From Echinimonas agarilytica (GTDB lineage Bacteria; Pseudomonadota; Gammaproteobacteria; Enterobacterales; Neiellaceae), in the NCBI RefSeq assembly GCF_023703465.1, contig NZ_JAMQGP010000004.1, positions 248,001 to 312,000 on the forward strand: DNA of 64,000 nucleotides, given 5' to 3'. The position numbers and the translations under genes were made by a program. Each line of letters begins with the position of its first letter. Position 1 is the stretch's first letter. The notes beneath the pieces were generated by a model that worked only from the letters and a program-made list of their open reading frames with translations, made no database searches and was not told where the DNA came from. Of this stretch, positions 45,669 through 54,163 are shown one piece after another.

Positions 45669-46832
45669 ATGATAAAATATCTTAGCTTTTTAAGTGCTTG
45701 TGCACTGCTATCTGGCTGCTCGGTTCAACGAGACGTCAGTAGCAACCCTATCGTTCCCCAAACAGACTACTTTGTTTATCAAAACCCTATATCTCAAGGC
45801 ATTGATCCTCAAGGCTTAAGAGACTGCCAGGTATTGCGAGATGGCGATTGGTGGTACATGACAGGGACTGCATATCCGCATTGGCAACGCCAAGAAACAA
45901 CGGGCGATGAGACAACGTTTAACCCTGGAGTTCCACTTTACCGGTCCAAAAACCTGACAGAGTGGGAATTTGTAAACACCATTGTGCCACGTGGCGACAA
46001 AACAGATTGGTACTATCGTCGTTTTTGGGCTCCTGAAATACAAAACATAGGCGGCAAGTACTATGCGCTATTTAATGCACACAATCGAGACATAGGCATT
46101 AAAGGTCAGCACCCGGGCTATGCTGTCGCAGACAATATCACCGGGCCATATGAAGTCGTCACCAAAGAGGCACCATTAACCCATGGTAACGACCTGACGT
46201 TTTTTGAAGATAAAGACGGCAAGGTATGGGCATTTTGGAATCGAGGGCGGGAATTTGGCATTGGCTTTGCTCAAATTGATTTGGCGACAGGTAAATTTTT
46301 AACCGAACCTCAATCCGCCATTAGACCGGGCAAAGTTGATTGGGCCTACAATGCAGACGGCTCTATCGTGCAAGAACCGAATTACGATGGCTCTGCTCTC
46401 AAAAACAAAATAGAAAAGTTCTACAGTTGGGACTCCATTGGCATTGAAGGCGCTTATGTCATTGAAAATGAAGGGACCTACTATTTGTTCTATTCAAGTT
46501 GGACGCGCGGCTACGAGATTGGCTACGCCACAGCATCAAACATTACCGGGCCTTGGACCAAACATGACCAAAATCCTTTTTACGGAGCAATGAATCAAGA
46601 ACTGGCAAAGAAACGCGGTTTTGAGTACACCGGAAACCCAGAAAATCCTTTTGACCAAGTGGGCCACAATGAGGTTTTCACCGGTCCGGACGGTCGCCTT
46701 TGGCTATCTGCCCACGGTATTATTCCGGGGAAGAACCCTACACTCGTGATCGACCCCATCTGGTTTGACGCGAACGGCAACTTAAAAAGTTCGGGGCCAA
46801 CCTACACCGAACAACGTGTTCCGCTGAAGTAA
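45669..46832 (+). CDS. GH43-like glycoside hydrolase lipoprotein
   Basis: Predicted secreted lipoprotein (lipobox LLSGC, Cys17) of 387 residues with a five-bladed beta-propeller pattern. The three acids expected in family 43 are in place: D52 in LRDCQVL (base), D175 in HGNDLTFFED (pKa modulator) and E260 in IEGAYVIENEGTYYLFYSS (acid). RFWAPEIQNIGGKYYALFN and GHNEVFTGPDG complete the propeller motifs. GH43-type enzymes cut arabinose, xylose or galactose-containing chains; the exact substrate cannot be read. I considered GH117 (anhydro-galactosidase) but the sequence does not resemble known members. Stands alone; a terminator follows. Confidence 0.82.
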   Translation: MIKYLSFLSACALLSGCSVQRDVSSNPIVPQTDYFVYQNPISQGIDPQGLRDCQVLRDGDWWYMTGTAYPHWQRQETTGDETTFNPGVPLYRSKNLTEWEFVNTIVPRGDKTDWYYRRFWAPEIQNIGGKYYALFNAHNRDIGIKGQHPGYAVADNITGPYEVVTKEAPLTHGNDLTFFEDKDGKVWAFWNRGREFGIGFAQIDLATGKFLTEPQSAIRPGKVDWAYNADGSIVQEPNYDGSALKNKIEKFYSWDSIGIEGAYVIENEGTYYLFYSSWTRGYEIGYATASNITGPWTKHDQNPFYGAMNQELAKKRGFEYTGNPENPFDQVGHNEVFTGPDGRLWLSAHGIIPGKNPTLVIDPIWFDANGNLKSSGPTYTEQRVPLK

Positions 46833-46863
46833 CGACGTGAAGCTGCAATAAACTCTGAGCATA

Positions 46864-46895
46864 AAAAAGCATCGTCGATCGAGGCGATGCTTTTT
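46864..46895. terminator. Intrinsic terminator after the GH43-like gene
   Basis: Stem AAAAAGCATCG with CGATGCTTTTT around a ten-base loop, followed by T run. Bidirectional with the rhodanese gene on the opposite strand. Confidence 0.85.
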
Positions 46896-46921
46896 AGTTC
46901 AAAACAATCTTGGTCTATCCA

Positions 46922-47302
46922 CTACAGGTTGGCGTTTTTTGCTTCCATCAGCATAAGGTAGCCACCGCCGTTATAGGTCGATGTGTAGCCTGCGTCAATT
47001 AAGGCCTGTTGAGCAACTCCACTGCGGCGTCCGCTGCGGCAATACAGTACTACCGGCGTATCGGGCCCCAGGTTATACTTTGCCATGCCTTCCACAATCA
47101 GTTGATAAGGTACATTGATTGCACCCGCAAGATGGCCATTATTAAATTCTTCTGGACTACGCACATCAATCAAGTACGCACCTTGCTTGACATGCTCAAG
47201 CGCCAACATGGGATCTTTTTCAGGTTGTGTTTGAGCCACAGATAGGCTTGGCAAAAACAGCCACAGCATGAGCGCGGCAGAAATGGCAATCAATACATGC
47301 AC
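46922..47302 (-). CDS. Exported rhodanese-like protein, PspE type
   Basis: Single rhodanese domain of about 126 residues with a signal sequence (residues 1-24, ending LSVAQ). The active-site loop YCRSGRRSG holds the sulfur-accepting Cys; GAYLIDVRSPEEFNNGHLAGAINVPY is the family core. The start is taken as GTG at 47302 because AAGGAG lies eight bases ahead and the signal peptide begins there; a longer frame without signal exists upstream. Probable periplasmic sulfurtransferase; role unknown. Confidence 0.85.
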   Translation of the reverse strand: MHVLIAISAALMLWLFLPSLSVAQTQPEKDPMLALEHVKQGAYLIDVRSPEEFNNGHLAGAINVPYQLIVEGMAKYNLGPDTPVVLYCRSGRRSGVAQQALIDAGYTSTYNGGGYLMLMEAKNANL

Positions 47303-47477
47303 CAGAAATACTCCTTCAGGTTTAACTACGGGCACCTTATTAATGGCGATGCTACCACTGAAATTCAATATAACTGATGGATGATTGAGCCCAAATGGGA
47401 AGTCAATGAGTGAAAGACTCTGGCGCGTCACATTTTGGCCATGGTAATTGAACCCTCAAAAAGCCCTATGCAACAAC

Positions 47478-47505
47478 AAAGAGCGCTTATTTCAAGGCGC
47501 TCTTT
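47478..47505 (-). terminator. Probable terminator of trmB
   Basis: Nine-base perfect stem AAAGAGCGC/GCGCTCTTT with a ten-base loop, located 35 bases after the trmB stop on the minus strand. Only a short T-rich tail follows. Confidence 0.6.
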
Positions 47506-47539
47506 CAAAGGAGGAGCTGAGTAACAGGACCAACCTTGG

Positions 47540-48265
47540 CTAGGCTTTTGCCTCAAACAATAAGTCCCAAACGCCGTGTCCGAGTCGCTGGCCGCGCTTT
47601 TCAAACTTGGTCAGAGGGCGGTAGTCAGGCCGAGGCGCATATTGCGTATCAGGATGTTGATTCTGAAACTCCGGCGTTGCAGTCATCATTTCTAACATAT
47701 GCTCTGCGTAGTTCTCCCAGTCTGTCGCCATGTGGAATACACCACCGGGTTTCAACACACGATGAACCAAAGCGATAAATGCAGGTTGAACAATACGACG
47801 CTTGTGATGACGCTTTTTATGCCACGGATCGGGGAAAAACAACTGTAGGCGATCAATTGAATTTTCAGGCAATGTGTTCATCAACACTTCAACCGCATCA
47901 TGTTCCATGGTGCGAATATTGGTCAAGCCTGCATCTTCAACGTCTGCCAAGCAAGCACCTACACCGGGACGATGCACTTCAATCCCCAAATAGTCGGTGT
48001 TTTTCGCTTCAGTCGCCATGGTCACAAGAGAGGCGCCCATGCCAAAACCAATTTCAACAACCACGGGCGCTTTGCGTCCAAATACTTTTTCTAAATCAAT
48101 CGATTGACCATCATAGTCAATGCCGAATTTTAGCCAACTTTGCTCAAGAGCGCGGGCCTGACGATTACTCAGTCGTCCTTCGCGGCGAACAAAACTCCGA
48201 ATTCGGCGCATGTATTTGCCGTCTTCACTCAATTCATGTTCATTTACGTCTTTGCTTTGTGTCAT
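47540..48265 (-). CDS. trmB: tRNA (guanine-N7)-methyltransferase
   Basis: Makes 7-methylguanosine at position 46 of tRNAs using SAM. 241 residues from the ATG at 48265 ([12 protein letters not shown]), close to E. coli TrmB (239). Signature segments: [33 protein letters not shown] (SAM motif), [18 protein letters not shown] (substrate-binding Asp/Lys) and [14 protein letters not shown]. Divergent from mutY, the order seen in E. coli and many gammaproteobacteria (trmB-mutY-yggX). Confidence 0.96.
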   Translation of the reverse strand: MTQSKDVNEHELSEDGKYMRRIRSFVRREGRLSNRQARALEQSWLKFGIDYDGQSIDLEKVFGRKAPVVVEIGFGMGASLVTMATEAKNTDYLGIEVHRPGVGACLADVEDAGLTNIRTMEHDAVEVLMNTLPENSIDRLQLFFPDPWHKKRHHKRRIVQPAFIALVHRVLKPGGVFHMATDWENYAEHMLEMMTATPEFQNQHPDTQYAPRPDYRPLTKFEKRGQRLGHGVWDLLFEAKA

Positions 48266-48385
48266 TGGGGTCACCGATATCAAACTGCGCGCATTATCCC
48301 TTTCACGTCGGCTTGGTGCAAGCAAAGCCCGTGCGAGTCTTGGTTTGTTGCTTCCTTATGGTTACACTGCCGATCTAAAAAATTG

Positions 48386-49408
48386 ATGAATTACCTCATG
48401 ATTTCTACAGATATTGCACATATCCCAGCACCTGAATTTGCTCAACGCCTTTTGGAATGGGCAGCCGAACAAGGCCGACATGATCTGCCTTGGCAAATCG
48501 ATGCGACTCCCTATTCAGTGCTCGTTTCTGAAATCATGTTGCAACAAACCCAAGTGGCCACTGTAATCCCTTACTATCAGCGTTGGCTAAAAAGCTTTCC
48601 TACAGTGGAAATATTAGCCAATGCTCATGAAGATCAAGTCATGGCGCACTGGCAAGGGCTTGGCTATTACTCCAGAGCTCGCAATCTGCACAAAGCCGCT
48701 AAATATGTCTTGGATAGCTGCAACGGACAGTTCCCAAATGATTTAAAGGGATTAGAAGCAATTCCGGGTGTGGGGCGCTATACAGCAGGAGCCGTGATGT
48801 CGTTTGCTTACGACAATTTCGGCCCGATAGTTGATGGCAATGTAAGGCGATTATTTTGCCGCTTATTCGGCATTGACGGCTTACCCACCTCTACCGCGGT
48901 GACTAAAACCTTGTGGGCACTAGCAGAACACTACACGCCCCAAACTCGAAACCGAAATTTTGCTCAAGGCTTGCTCGACATGGGAGCAACCCTTTGTACT
49001 CCCAAATCGCCGAAGTGCGAACGTTGTTGCTTTGCCGATGATTGCATTGCAAAAACGCAAGATAGAGTGACAGAGCTTCCCACACCAAAGCCTAAGAAAG
49101 TGATCCCAACAAAAAATGTTGAGTTTATTTGGCATGTGAAACACCACAAAATATTTCTACAAAAACGCCCCGACAGCGGTATTTGGGGGGGCTTGTGGTG
49201 CTTGCCGGAAAGTGACGAAAATCAAGTTGAAGAAAAAGCCAAATCAGTGGGCAAATTCAAGCACACCTTTAGTCACTACAAGCTTGATGCAACTGTGGTT
49301 CATCGACCAGTAAGTGATGAAACAGGGCAATGGTTTAGTCAGCAAGAACTCAGGGACATTGGCCTCCCTAAACCCATACAAAGCTTTATCGATAAACACT
49401 TTGAATAA
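48386..49408 (+). CDS. mutY: Adenine DNA glycosylase MutY
   Basis: Removes adenine mispaired with 8-oxoguanine. 340 residues (E. coli 350). SEIMLQQTQVATV carries the catalytic Glu, LEAIPGVGRYTAGAVMSF is the helix-hairpin-helix, and PIVDGNVRRLFCR gives the catalytic Asp. The iron-sulfur motif CTPKSPKCERCCFADDC has the C-x6-C-x2-C-x5-C spacing, and a NUDIX-like C-terminal domain follows. The ATG at 48386 or the one four codons later can be the start. In many relatives yggX follows directly; here a GDPD gene separates them. Confidence 0.96.
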   Translation: MNYLMISTDIAHIPAPEFAQRLLEWAAEQGRHDLPWQIDATPYSVLVSEIMLQQTQVATVIPYYQRWLKSFPTVEILANAHEDQVMAHWQGLGYYSRARNLHKAAKYVLDSCNGQFPNDLKGLEAIPGVGRYTAGAVMSFAYDNFGPIVDGNVRRLFCRLFGIDGLPTSTAVTKTLWALAEHYTPQTRNRNFAQGLLDMGATLCTPKSPKCERCCFADDCIAKTQDRVTELPTPKPKKVIPTKNVEFIWHVKHHKIFLQKRPDSGIWGGLWCLPESDENQVEEKAKSVGKFKHTFSHYKLDATVVHRPVSDETGQWFSQQELRDIGLPKPIQSFIDKHFE

Positions 49409-49410
49409 GC

Positions 49411-49440
49411 AGCGCCTTGTTTTGCACAAAGCGCTTTGTT
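49411..49440. terminator. Probable terminator between mutY and the GDPD gene
   Basis: Ten-base stem AGCGCCTTGT/ACAAAGCGCT with one mismatch and a five-base loop, followed by TTGTTTG. Located directly after the mutY stop. Confidence 0.6.
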
Positions 49441-49459
49441 TGTGCCTTCAGCAACACAT

Positions 49460-50749
49460 TTATTGTGATGCTGGCATTTTCATACAACTTGCGTAATAGC
49501 TTGTTGTGGCTGGCCAGTCGGCAAACACGCCCAATACACCCACATCTTGAGCCAACACATGCAGCAATTCGAATTGATCACCATCATTGTCGATGACATC
49601 AGCAATGCTCTGATAATACCAACCGCCACCATTGGCCAAGTGCCCCGAGCGCTCAAGCGTCCAAGTAATAATATCCAAACCTGCCGCTTTTGCGGCCACC
49701 GCATAATCAGACGGGGTTATATTGTTGTCATCATCAACTTTGACCAACATCCACAAAGGTGGCGCAATCACTTTTACCCCTTGGCTCACGAGCTCTGTCA
49801 TGTTGGGTGACCATGTAGATGCATCGGAATGATCGAATGTGGAGTCGCTGTATCGGCCATCAAGGTATACACTTTGCTGACCAAAATCAGCTTCATTTGC
49901 AATCCAATACAAAACATCATTTAGATTAAATGACTGCGCCCACACTTGGTCAGCTTCGACCCCCGCATCTTTATATTCCTGAATCATTTTTTGCGCATAG
50001 TCATGCTGACTAAAGCCATCAAATGGCATCTCCACACTCGGAGATTTAAGCTCAGGTGTCATCTTCACATTCAGCTTTTTAAACAGCTCGATGCTCTCGG
50101 CATGCGTCATGAGAGTCGCCTTGGATGAGTACAAATCGGTACGCCAACTCGGTGTACCGTCCATGTACTCCGCGACGGTTGTACCATTCGGGTTGGCCGC
50201 ATCCATCTTGCCTTTGAGCTGCTTAAATTCGGCCAAGGTGATATCAGATGTGCAGCATTGAACTTGAGCAGCCACACCGTTGGCAGGATCCGCTGGTACA
50301 AATGGTGTACTGCATTTGGCCGCTAACTCAGGAATAGCTAAAATGTTGGTGGTGGTATGGAGATCGCACTGAGAATGTCGACACACCAGTTCTTTGTCGG
50401 CTGTAAACGTCACATCACACTCAACAATTCCGGCACCTTGCGCCGCTGCAGCTTCGTACGATTCTCTCGTGTGTTCAGGAAATTGCATGGCCGCACCGCG
50501 ATGACCAATTGAAAAGTCGGTTTTATAAAACGGGCCATCCGTGCACTGAGTCAATGCAGCTTTCAGCGCTCCGTCGTCCATATCATTCACCAAAAATATG
50601 GGGCGAACGCCAACCTGAGCGGTTTTCACAACAGCACGTCCAGACGCAGCACTCACAGGGAGTACTGAGCCGTCGGTATCATTATCGTCGCATGCGCCTA
50701 ACAACAAAAATGCGCACACCATCATTACAAAGCGATAGAAAATAAACAT
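49460..50749 (-). CDS. Glycerophosphodiester phosphodiesterase lipoprotein
   Basis: Predicted lipoprotein (LLLGAC lipobox, Cys20) of 429 residues with a GDPD TIM-barrel. Catalytic residues in family order: [13 protein letters not shown] (His-Arg), [19 protein letters not shown] (Glu-Asp and second His) and later the KMTPELKSP (Glu) and [11 protein letters not shown] strands. It hydrolyses deacylated phospholipids to glycerol 3-phosphate and an alcohol, giving phosphate and carbon. Several cysteine pairs (for example CDLH, CSTPF and QCCTS) suggest disulfides, consistent with a periplasmic or surface location. The position between mutY and yggX is unusual. Confidence 0.9.
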   Translation of the reverse strand: MFIFYRFVMMVCAFLLLGACDDNDTDGSVLPVSAASGRAVVKTAQVGVRPIFLVNDMDDGALKAALTQCTDGPFYKTDFSIGHRGAAMQFPEHTRESYEAAAAQGAGIVECDVTFTADKELVCRHSQCDLHTTTNILAIPELAAKCSTPFVPADPANGVAAQVQCCTSDITLAEFKQLKGKMDAANPNGTTVAEYMDGTPSWRTDLYSSKATLMTHAESIELFKKLNVKMTPELKSPSVEMPFDGFSQHDYAQKMIQEYKDAGVEADQVWAQSFNLNDVLYWIANEADFGQQSVYLDGRYSDSTFDHSDASTWSPNMTELVSQGVKVIAPPLWMLVKVDDDNNITPSDYAVAAKAAGLDIITWTLERSGHLANGGGWYYQSIADVIDNDGDQFELLHVLAQDVGVLGVFADWPATTSYYASCMKMPASQ

Positions 50750-50952
50750 GGTTCATTCCATTTTAGGGGGTTCTACACATCACTCAAATATTGTCGATGC
50801 TAAGCTACGTGCCACTGATGACATACGTCTTGCAACTGAGTGACAATCTTCCACCTTTTTTATGACAACTCTTGCGCTAGATTCATGCGCATGGCGCAGG
50901 GGCCGAGTAAAATGTAAAATACCACACAGACTTTTTAATCAGGACGATTCTG

Positions 50953-51225
50953 ATGGCACGTACCGTTTTCTGCGAATATTTAAAGAAAGAGGCTGATGGC
51001 CTAGATTTTCAACTTTATCCAGGTGAAGTTGGCACACGAATTTTTAATCACATCAGCAAAGAAGCATGGGCTGAATGGCAAAAGAAACAAACCATGATGA
51101 TTAACGAGCATAAGCTCAACATGATGGACCCAGAGCATCGTAAATTGCTTGAAACGTCAATGGTTGGATTTTTATTTGAAGGCAAAGACGTTGAAATTGA
51201 AGGCTATCAACCGCCTGAAAAATAA
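50953..51225 (+). CDS. yggX: Iron-trafficking/oxidative damage protection protein YggX
   Basis: Small cytosolic protein of 90 residues that limits damage to iron-sulfur enzymes. The N-terminal [19 protein letters not shown] with its reactive Cys7 and [22 protein letters not shown] are diagnostic. Normally next to mutY. GGA is near the ATG, but no strong Shine-Dalgarno is seen. A short AGCCC hairpin follows the gene, probably not a strong terminator. Confidence 0.96.
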   Translation: MARTVFCEYLKKEADGLDFQLYPGEVGTRIFNHISKEAWAEWQKKQTMMINEHKLNMMDPEHRKLLETSMVGFLFEGKDVEIEGYQPPEK

Positions 51226-51303
51226 TGCTAATAGCCCACTTTGGGCTCTCATTAAATTCCTTAGTTGCGTTGCTTCGAATGCACGCTTTGATTGGGTCAC
51301 CTC

Positions 51304-51882
51304 ATGTCAATTGAACAAACTTTAATTGCCCGCAGCGGCGGTCAATGCGAACTTTCTGCTGTGACAGAAAACTTAGCCGTATACGAAGTTCCTCCAGTAG
51401 AACCTTCTTCCGATCATGCCATTTTGGTGAATGAAGCTTTATTGGCCCAAATCAACAGCACTGAAAGTTTAGATCCCAATGCGTGGCGAGGCTTGAACGA
51501 CAGTGTGTGGTCGCAAGTGCCTGCTGTACAAGTGATGGCGTGGCGTATCCTCACGCGTTTATCGCGCCAAGGCGAAGGCTGGGCAACGGACTTGCTCGAC
51601 ATGCTCTATCTAGAAGATGATGTCAAAGCTTGGGCAGAGTCTGGGCTAGAGGATTCCGATGAAGATGACTCCGTTATTCACAAAGACAGCAATGGCTCGC
51701 GTTTGGCAGCTGGCGACAATGTAGTGCTCATTAAAGATCTTGATGTTAAAGGTACTAGTTTTGTGGGCAAGCGAGGTACGGCTGTTCGTGGAATTAGTTT
51801 GACGGATAACCCAGAACACATTGAAGGCCGAGTGAATGGTGTTCGCATTGTGATTCTAACCAAGTTCGTCAAAAAGATGTAA
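51304..51882 (+). CDS. PhnA-like protein with degenerate zinc-binding site
   Basis: Member of the long form of the PhnA/YjdM family, 192 residues from the ATG at 51304. The C-terminal 70 residues match the family (AAGDNVVLIKDLDVKGTSFVGKRGTAVRG ... KFVKKM, in outline). The middle WSQVPAVQVMAWRIL, WATDLLDMLYLED is typical of the long form. The N-terminal zinc site is changed: ARSGGQCELSA instead of the usual C-x2-C, and ILVNEALLAQ where relatives have two cysteines. Only one of four metal cysteines remains, so it may not bind zinc. Function of PhnA is not phosphonate breakdown in most bacteria and remains unclear. Confidence 0.85.
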   Translation: MSIEQTLIARSGGQCELSAVTENLAVYEVPPVEPSSDHAILVNEALLAQINSTESLDPNAWRGLNDSVWSQVPAVQVMAWRILTRLSRQGEGWATDLLDMLYLEDDVKAWAESGLEDSDEDDSVIHKDSNGSRLAAGDNVVLIKDLDVKGTSFVGKRGTAVRGISLTDNPEHIEGRVNGVRIVILTKFVKKM

Positions 51883-51900
51883 TGTGAGACCGTCTCACAT
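51882..51900. repeat. Perfect inverted repeat after the PhnA-like gene
   Basis: Nine-base arms ATGTGAGAC and GTCTCACAT around a single central C, directly at the PhnA stop codon and just before the terminator stem. It could be a protein-binding site or part of an extended RNA structure. Confidence 0.7.
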
Positions 51901-51901
51901 G

Positions 51902-51925
51902 AAGGCTTCTTCGGGAGCCTTTTTA
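51902..51925 (+). terminator. Intrinsic terminator of the PhnA-like gene
   Basis: Stem AAGGCTTC/GGAGCCTT with one wobble pair, a stable TTCG tetraloop and a TTTTT tail. Confidence 0.9.
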
Positions 51926-52266
51926 TTAAACAGAATCGTTAATTTCATCCTGAGAATTACCCAATTTATCCATAAACATGTCTCACTCTTCACATTGAAA
52001 ACACTCTAAAACTGAAAATGTTGTACTTTTTTTGCACAGACACAAAACTTTCACAATACCACTCAAAAAATTATAACCAACTGAATTTAATAATTTAAAT
52101 ATCACTTAAGCCCACCTTCGTGCTGCATTCTCGAAGTCTATTCAACAAATAAAAAGGTGACATTCGTCACATTATGTTGACTTTTGTGACGAATGTCTCA
52201 TAATTGCTCCCGTACTTCAGGCAAACAGCCTGTAATCAAATTTAAGACTACCGCATTCGGAGATAC
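51926..52266 (+). promoter_or_regulatory. Upstream region and operator-promoter of the DUF3718 gene
   Basis: AT-rich stretch without a gene. At 52159-52171 and 52185-52197 lie two perfect 13-base inverted arms (GACATTCGTCACA and TGTGACGAATGTC) with a 13-base spacer. Inside is a -35-like TTGACT (52177-52182), and a -10-like CATAAT (52199-52204) follows at 16 bases. The promoter thus overlaps the palindrome, a classic arrangement for repressor control. The regulator is unknown. Confidence 0.7.
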
Positions 52267-52584
52267 ATGATGAAAACAGCACTTACTACAATCGCAATCG
52301 CAGCCGCAACTCTTCTCAGCTCAACAGCATCTGCTGAAGTTTCTAACCGCTATAAATTTGTTGCAAAAGACACTGCTCCTGAAACAAACATCTGCCTGAT
52401 TGCTGCTCAAGAAGGTTATTCTGCTGCACGCTCAGCTGCGAAAGAACAAGGCATCCACCCAATTCGCTTAAACAGCGAAGTTATCTGCAACGGTGTTAAA
52501 GTATCGACTTTCGCTCGTCGTTACAGCTCAGAAAAATACGCGACTTCTAAAGTTTCTTCTAACGTTGTTGGCAACTTCTTATAA
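52267..52584 (+). CDS. Small exported DUF3718-like protein
   Basis: 105 residues with a clear signal peptide (MMKTALTTIAIAAATLLSST, cleavage after ASA at about residue 23). The mature part has two cysteines (NICLIAAQEGYSAA and EVICNGVKVSTFA) in the pattern of DUF3718: an N-terminal CxxA and a C-terminal CNG followed by FA, which may form a disulfide. Function unknown. It is preceded by the palindromic promoter described above and followed by a hairpin. The start could be the second methionine. Confidence 0.72.
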   Translation: MMKTALTTIAIAAATLLSSTASAEVSNRYKFVAKDTAPETNICLIAAQEGYSAARSAAKEQGIHPIRLNSEVICNGVKVSTFARRYSSEKYATSKVSSNVVGNFL

Positions 52585-52616
52585 GCCCTAGTCCTTAGGC
52601 AAGAATGCGGAATATA

Positions 52617-52642
52617 GGAGTAGCGCAACACTGCGCTACTCC
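52617..52642 (+). terminator. Strong hairpin after the DUF3718 gene
   Basis: Eleven-base perfect stem GGAGTAGCGCA/TGCGCTACTCC with loop ACAC. No clear T run follows, so it may stabilise the mRNA end rather than terminate. Confidence 0.5.
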
Positions 52643-52795
52643 GTTCCCATTAAACTCTTCCGCTCCATCTCTGAGCATTTGATTCAACAATCCCTGTGTT
52701 GAATACAATCATTCCCAAAATATTTGAAATACAATCTTCTCAATGCCTTTCTAATTCAGATGTATACGATACATTTAACGAATTAAGCGAACACC

Positions 52796-53464
52796 ATGAG
52801 TATTTCAATGCTGAACATGAACTTTGAGCAACGCGTCGTTGTCCATTCAAATGCCTTAGAATGGCAGCCCAGTCCTGCTGCTGGAGTAGAGCGTAAGCCC
52901 CTTGCCCGTGAAAACAAAGAGCAAGGTCATGCAACCAGCATTGTTCGCTATGCCGCAGGTTCTCGATTCAAGGCGCATCCGCACCCAGGAGGCGAAGAAA
53001 TTTTTGTACTTGAAGGCATATTCTCTGATGAATCTGGCGATTATGGGCCAGGAACTTATATCCGTAATCCTCCGGGTACTCAACACGCACCTTATAGCTC
53101 TGAAGGTTGCGTTATTTTTGTAAAGCTCCACCAGTTTAACCCAAGCGATAGCAAGGTCGTTCGGATTGCTACCGAGCAAACACCTTGGCTACCTGGACAA
53201 GGGGGATTACAAGTGATGCCGTTGCACAGCTTTGAGCATGAAAACGTAGCTCTGGTGAAATGGCCCGCGCATGAGAAGTTTAAGCCACATCGCCATTTTG
53301 GCGGGGAAGAGGTTTTAGTGCTATCGGGTGAGTTTAAAGATGATTTGGGCAGCTACCCAGCAGGAAGTTGGATTCGCAGCCCTCATATGAGTCGTCATCA
53401 TCCATTTGTTGAACAGCAAACTGTAATTTGGGTTAAAACCGGTCACTTGCCTGTGGGTGACTAA
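52796..53464 (+). CDS. Two-domain cupin protein, ChrR-like
   Basis: 222 residues with two cupin (RmlC) domains. First: HPHPGGEEIFVLEGIFSDE and PPGTQHAPYS (about residues 61-105). Second: KPHRHFGGEEVLVLSGEFKDD and SRHHPF (about 160-200). Both keep the His and Glu metal ligands. The pattern resembles the ChrR cupin domain of anti-sigma factors, but there is no N-terminal sigma-binding zinc domain and no sigma gene nearby, so it is more likely a standalone metal-dependent enzyme. ATG at 52796 or 52808; no strong ribosome site. Confidence 0.85.
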   Translation: MSISMLNMNFEQRVVVHSNALEWQPSPAAGVERKPLARENKEQGHATSIVRYAAGSRFKAHPHPGGEEIFVLEGIFSDESGDYGPGTYIRNPPGTQHAPYSSEGCVIFVKLHQFNPSDSKVVRIATEQTPWLPGQGGLQVMPLHSFEHENVALVKWPAHEKFKPHRHFGGEEVLVLSGEFKDDLGSYPAGSWIRSPHMSRHHPFVEQQTVIWVKTGHLPVGD

Positions 53465-53553
53465 AATAGGTAGCACTCTCGTAGAAGCTATTATCTAAGC
53501 TCGCCGAGCACTCCGATAATCGACACCACTAGTTGGGTAGCAAAAGGCAATCA

Positions 53554-54102
53554 ATGTTTCCATATCACTTCACTGGACACGACGGCACTGAATGCCTACT
53601 CCGCCCTTTAGATGACGATGATGGCGATGCTCTTGCTGATTTTTTCGATTCGTTAGGCGATTCAACGCGCCAATTGTTTGGGCCTCACCCGCTCACCGCA
53701 GCACATAGCAAATTGGTGTGTGAAACCATCGATACCGATAGTGCCGACCGCTTTGTGCTCATTCGAGCTCAGAGCATCATCGGCTATTTTATTTTGGAAT
53801 ACGCGCCCGCCCCTCACGAAGGTCACCGATATCAGGCGCTGGGCATAAAGCTTGACCCAACAGTCGATCCACTGTTGGCTCCCTGTATTTCAGACCCATT
53901 CCAAAGTCTAGGATATGCCAGCTTGGTGATGGATTATTTCATCCAATACGGCCGAGCCATTAAATTGAGAAGTTTTGTGCTGATGGGCGGTACGCAGGCT
54001 GGCAATGCTCTGGCTCGACACTTTTATCAGAAGCATGGATTTGAGGCATTCACAATATTTCAAACCGATGTAGAGAATATTGATATGCGGCTGCTCTTGT
54101 GA
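53554..54102 (+). CDS. GNAT-type acetyltransferase-like protein
   Basis: 182 residues with the outline of the GNAT fold: strand and helix in LRPLDDDDGDALADFFDSLG, a mid-domain beta meander (RFVLIRAQSIIGYFILEYA) and QSLGYASLVMDYFIQYGRAIKLRSFVLMGGTQAGNALARHFYQKHGF, where the last part (ARHFYQKHGFE) is the typical C-terminal motif. The acetyl-CoA loop is weak, so this may be a divergent member. The ATG at 53554 begins MFPYHFTGHDG; the longer TTG frame was not used. Substrate unknown. Confidence 0.75.
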   Translation: MFPYHFTGHDGTECLLRPLDDDDGDALADFFDSLGDSTRQLFGPHPLTAAHSKLVCETIDTDSADRFVLIRAQSIIGYFILEYAPAPHEGHRYQALGIKLDPTVDPLLAPCISDPFQSLGYASLVMDYFIQYGRAIKLRSFVLMGGTQAGNALARHFYQKHGFEAFTIFQTDVENIDMRLLL

Positions 54103-54110
54103 TCACATTT

Positions 54111-54149
54111 GAAAAAGTGGCGTAGCCATCACGACCTCGCCACTTTTTC
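54111..54149. terminator. Bidirectional terminator between the GNAT and GH16 genes
   Basis: Twelve-base perfect stem GAAAAAGTGGCG/CGCCACTTTTTC with a 15-base loop and A/T runs on both flanks. It serves both convergent genes. Confidence 0.85.
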
Positions 54150-54163
54150 GAACAGCAGGGTGA

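Noticed and set aside
45669-46832. GH117 (anhydro-galactosidase) identity for the propeller hydrolase
   Set aside because: The motifs and three acids follow the GH43 pattern, and the sequence does not resemble the GH117 proteins I remember.
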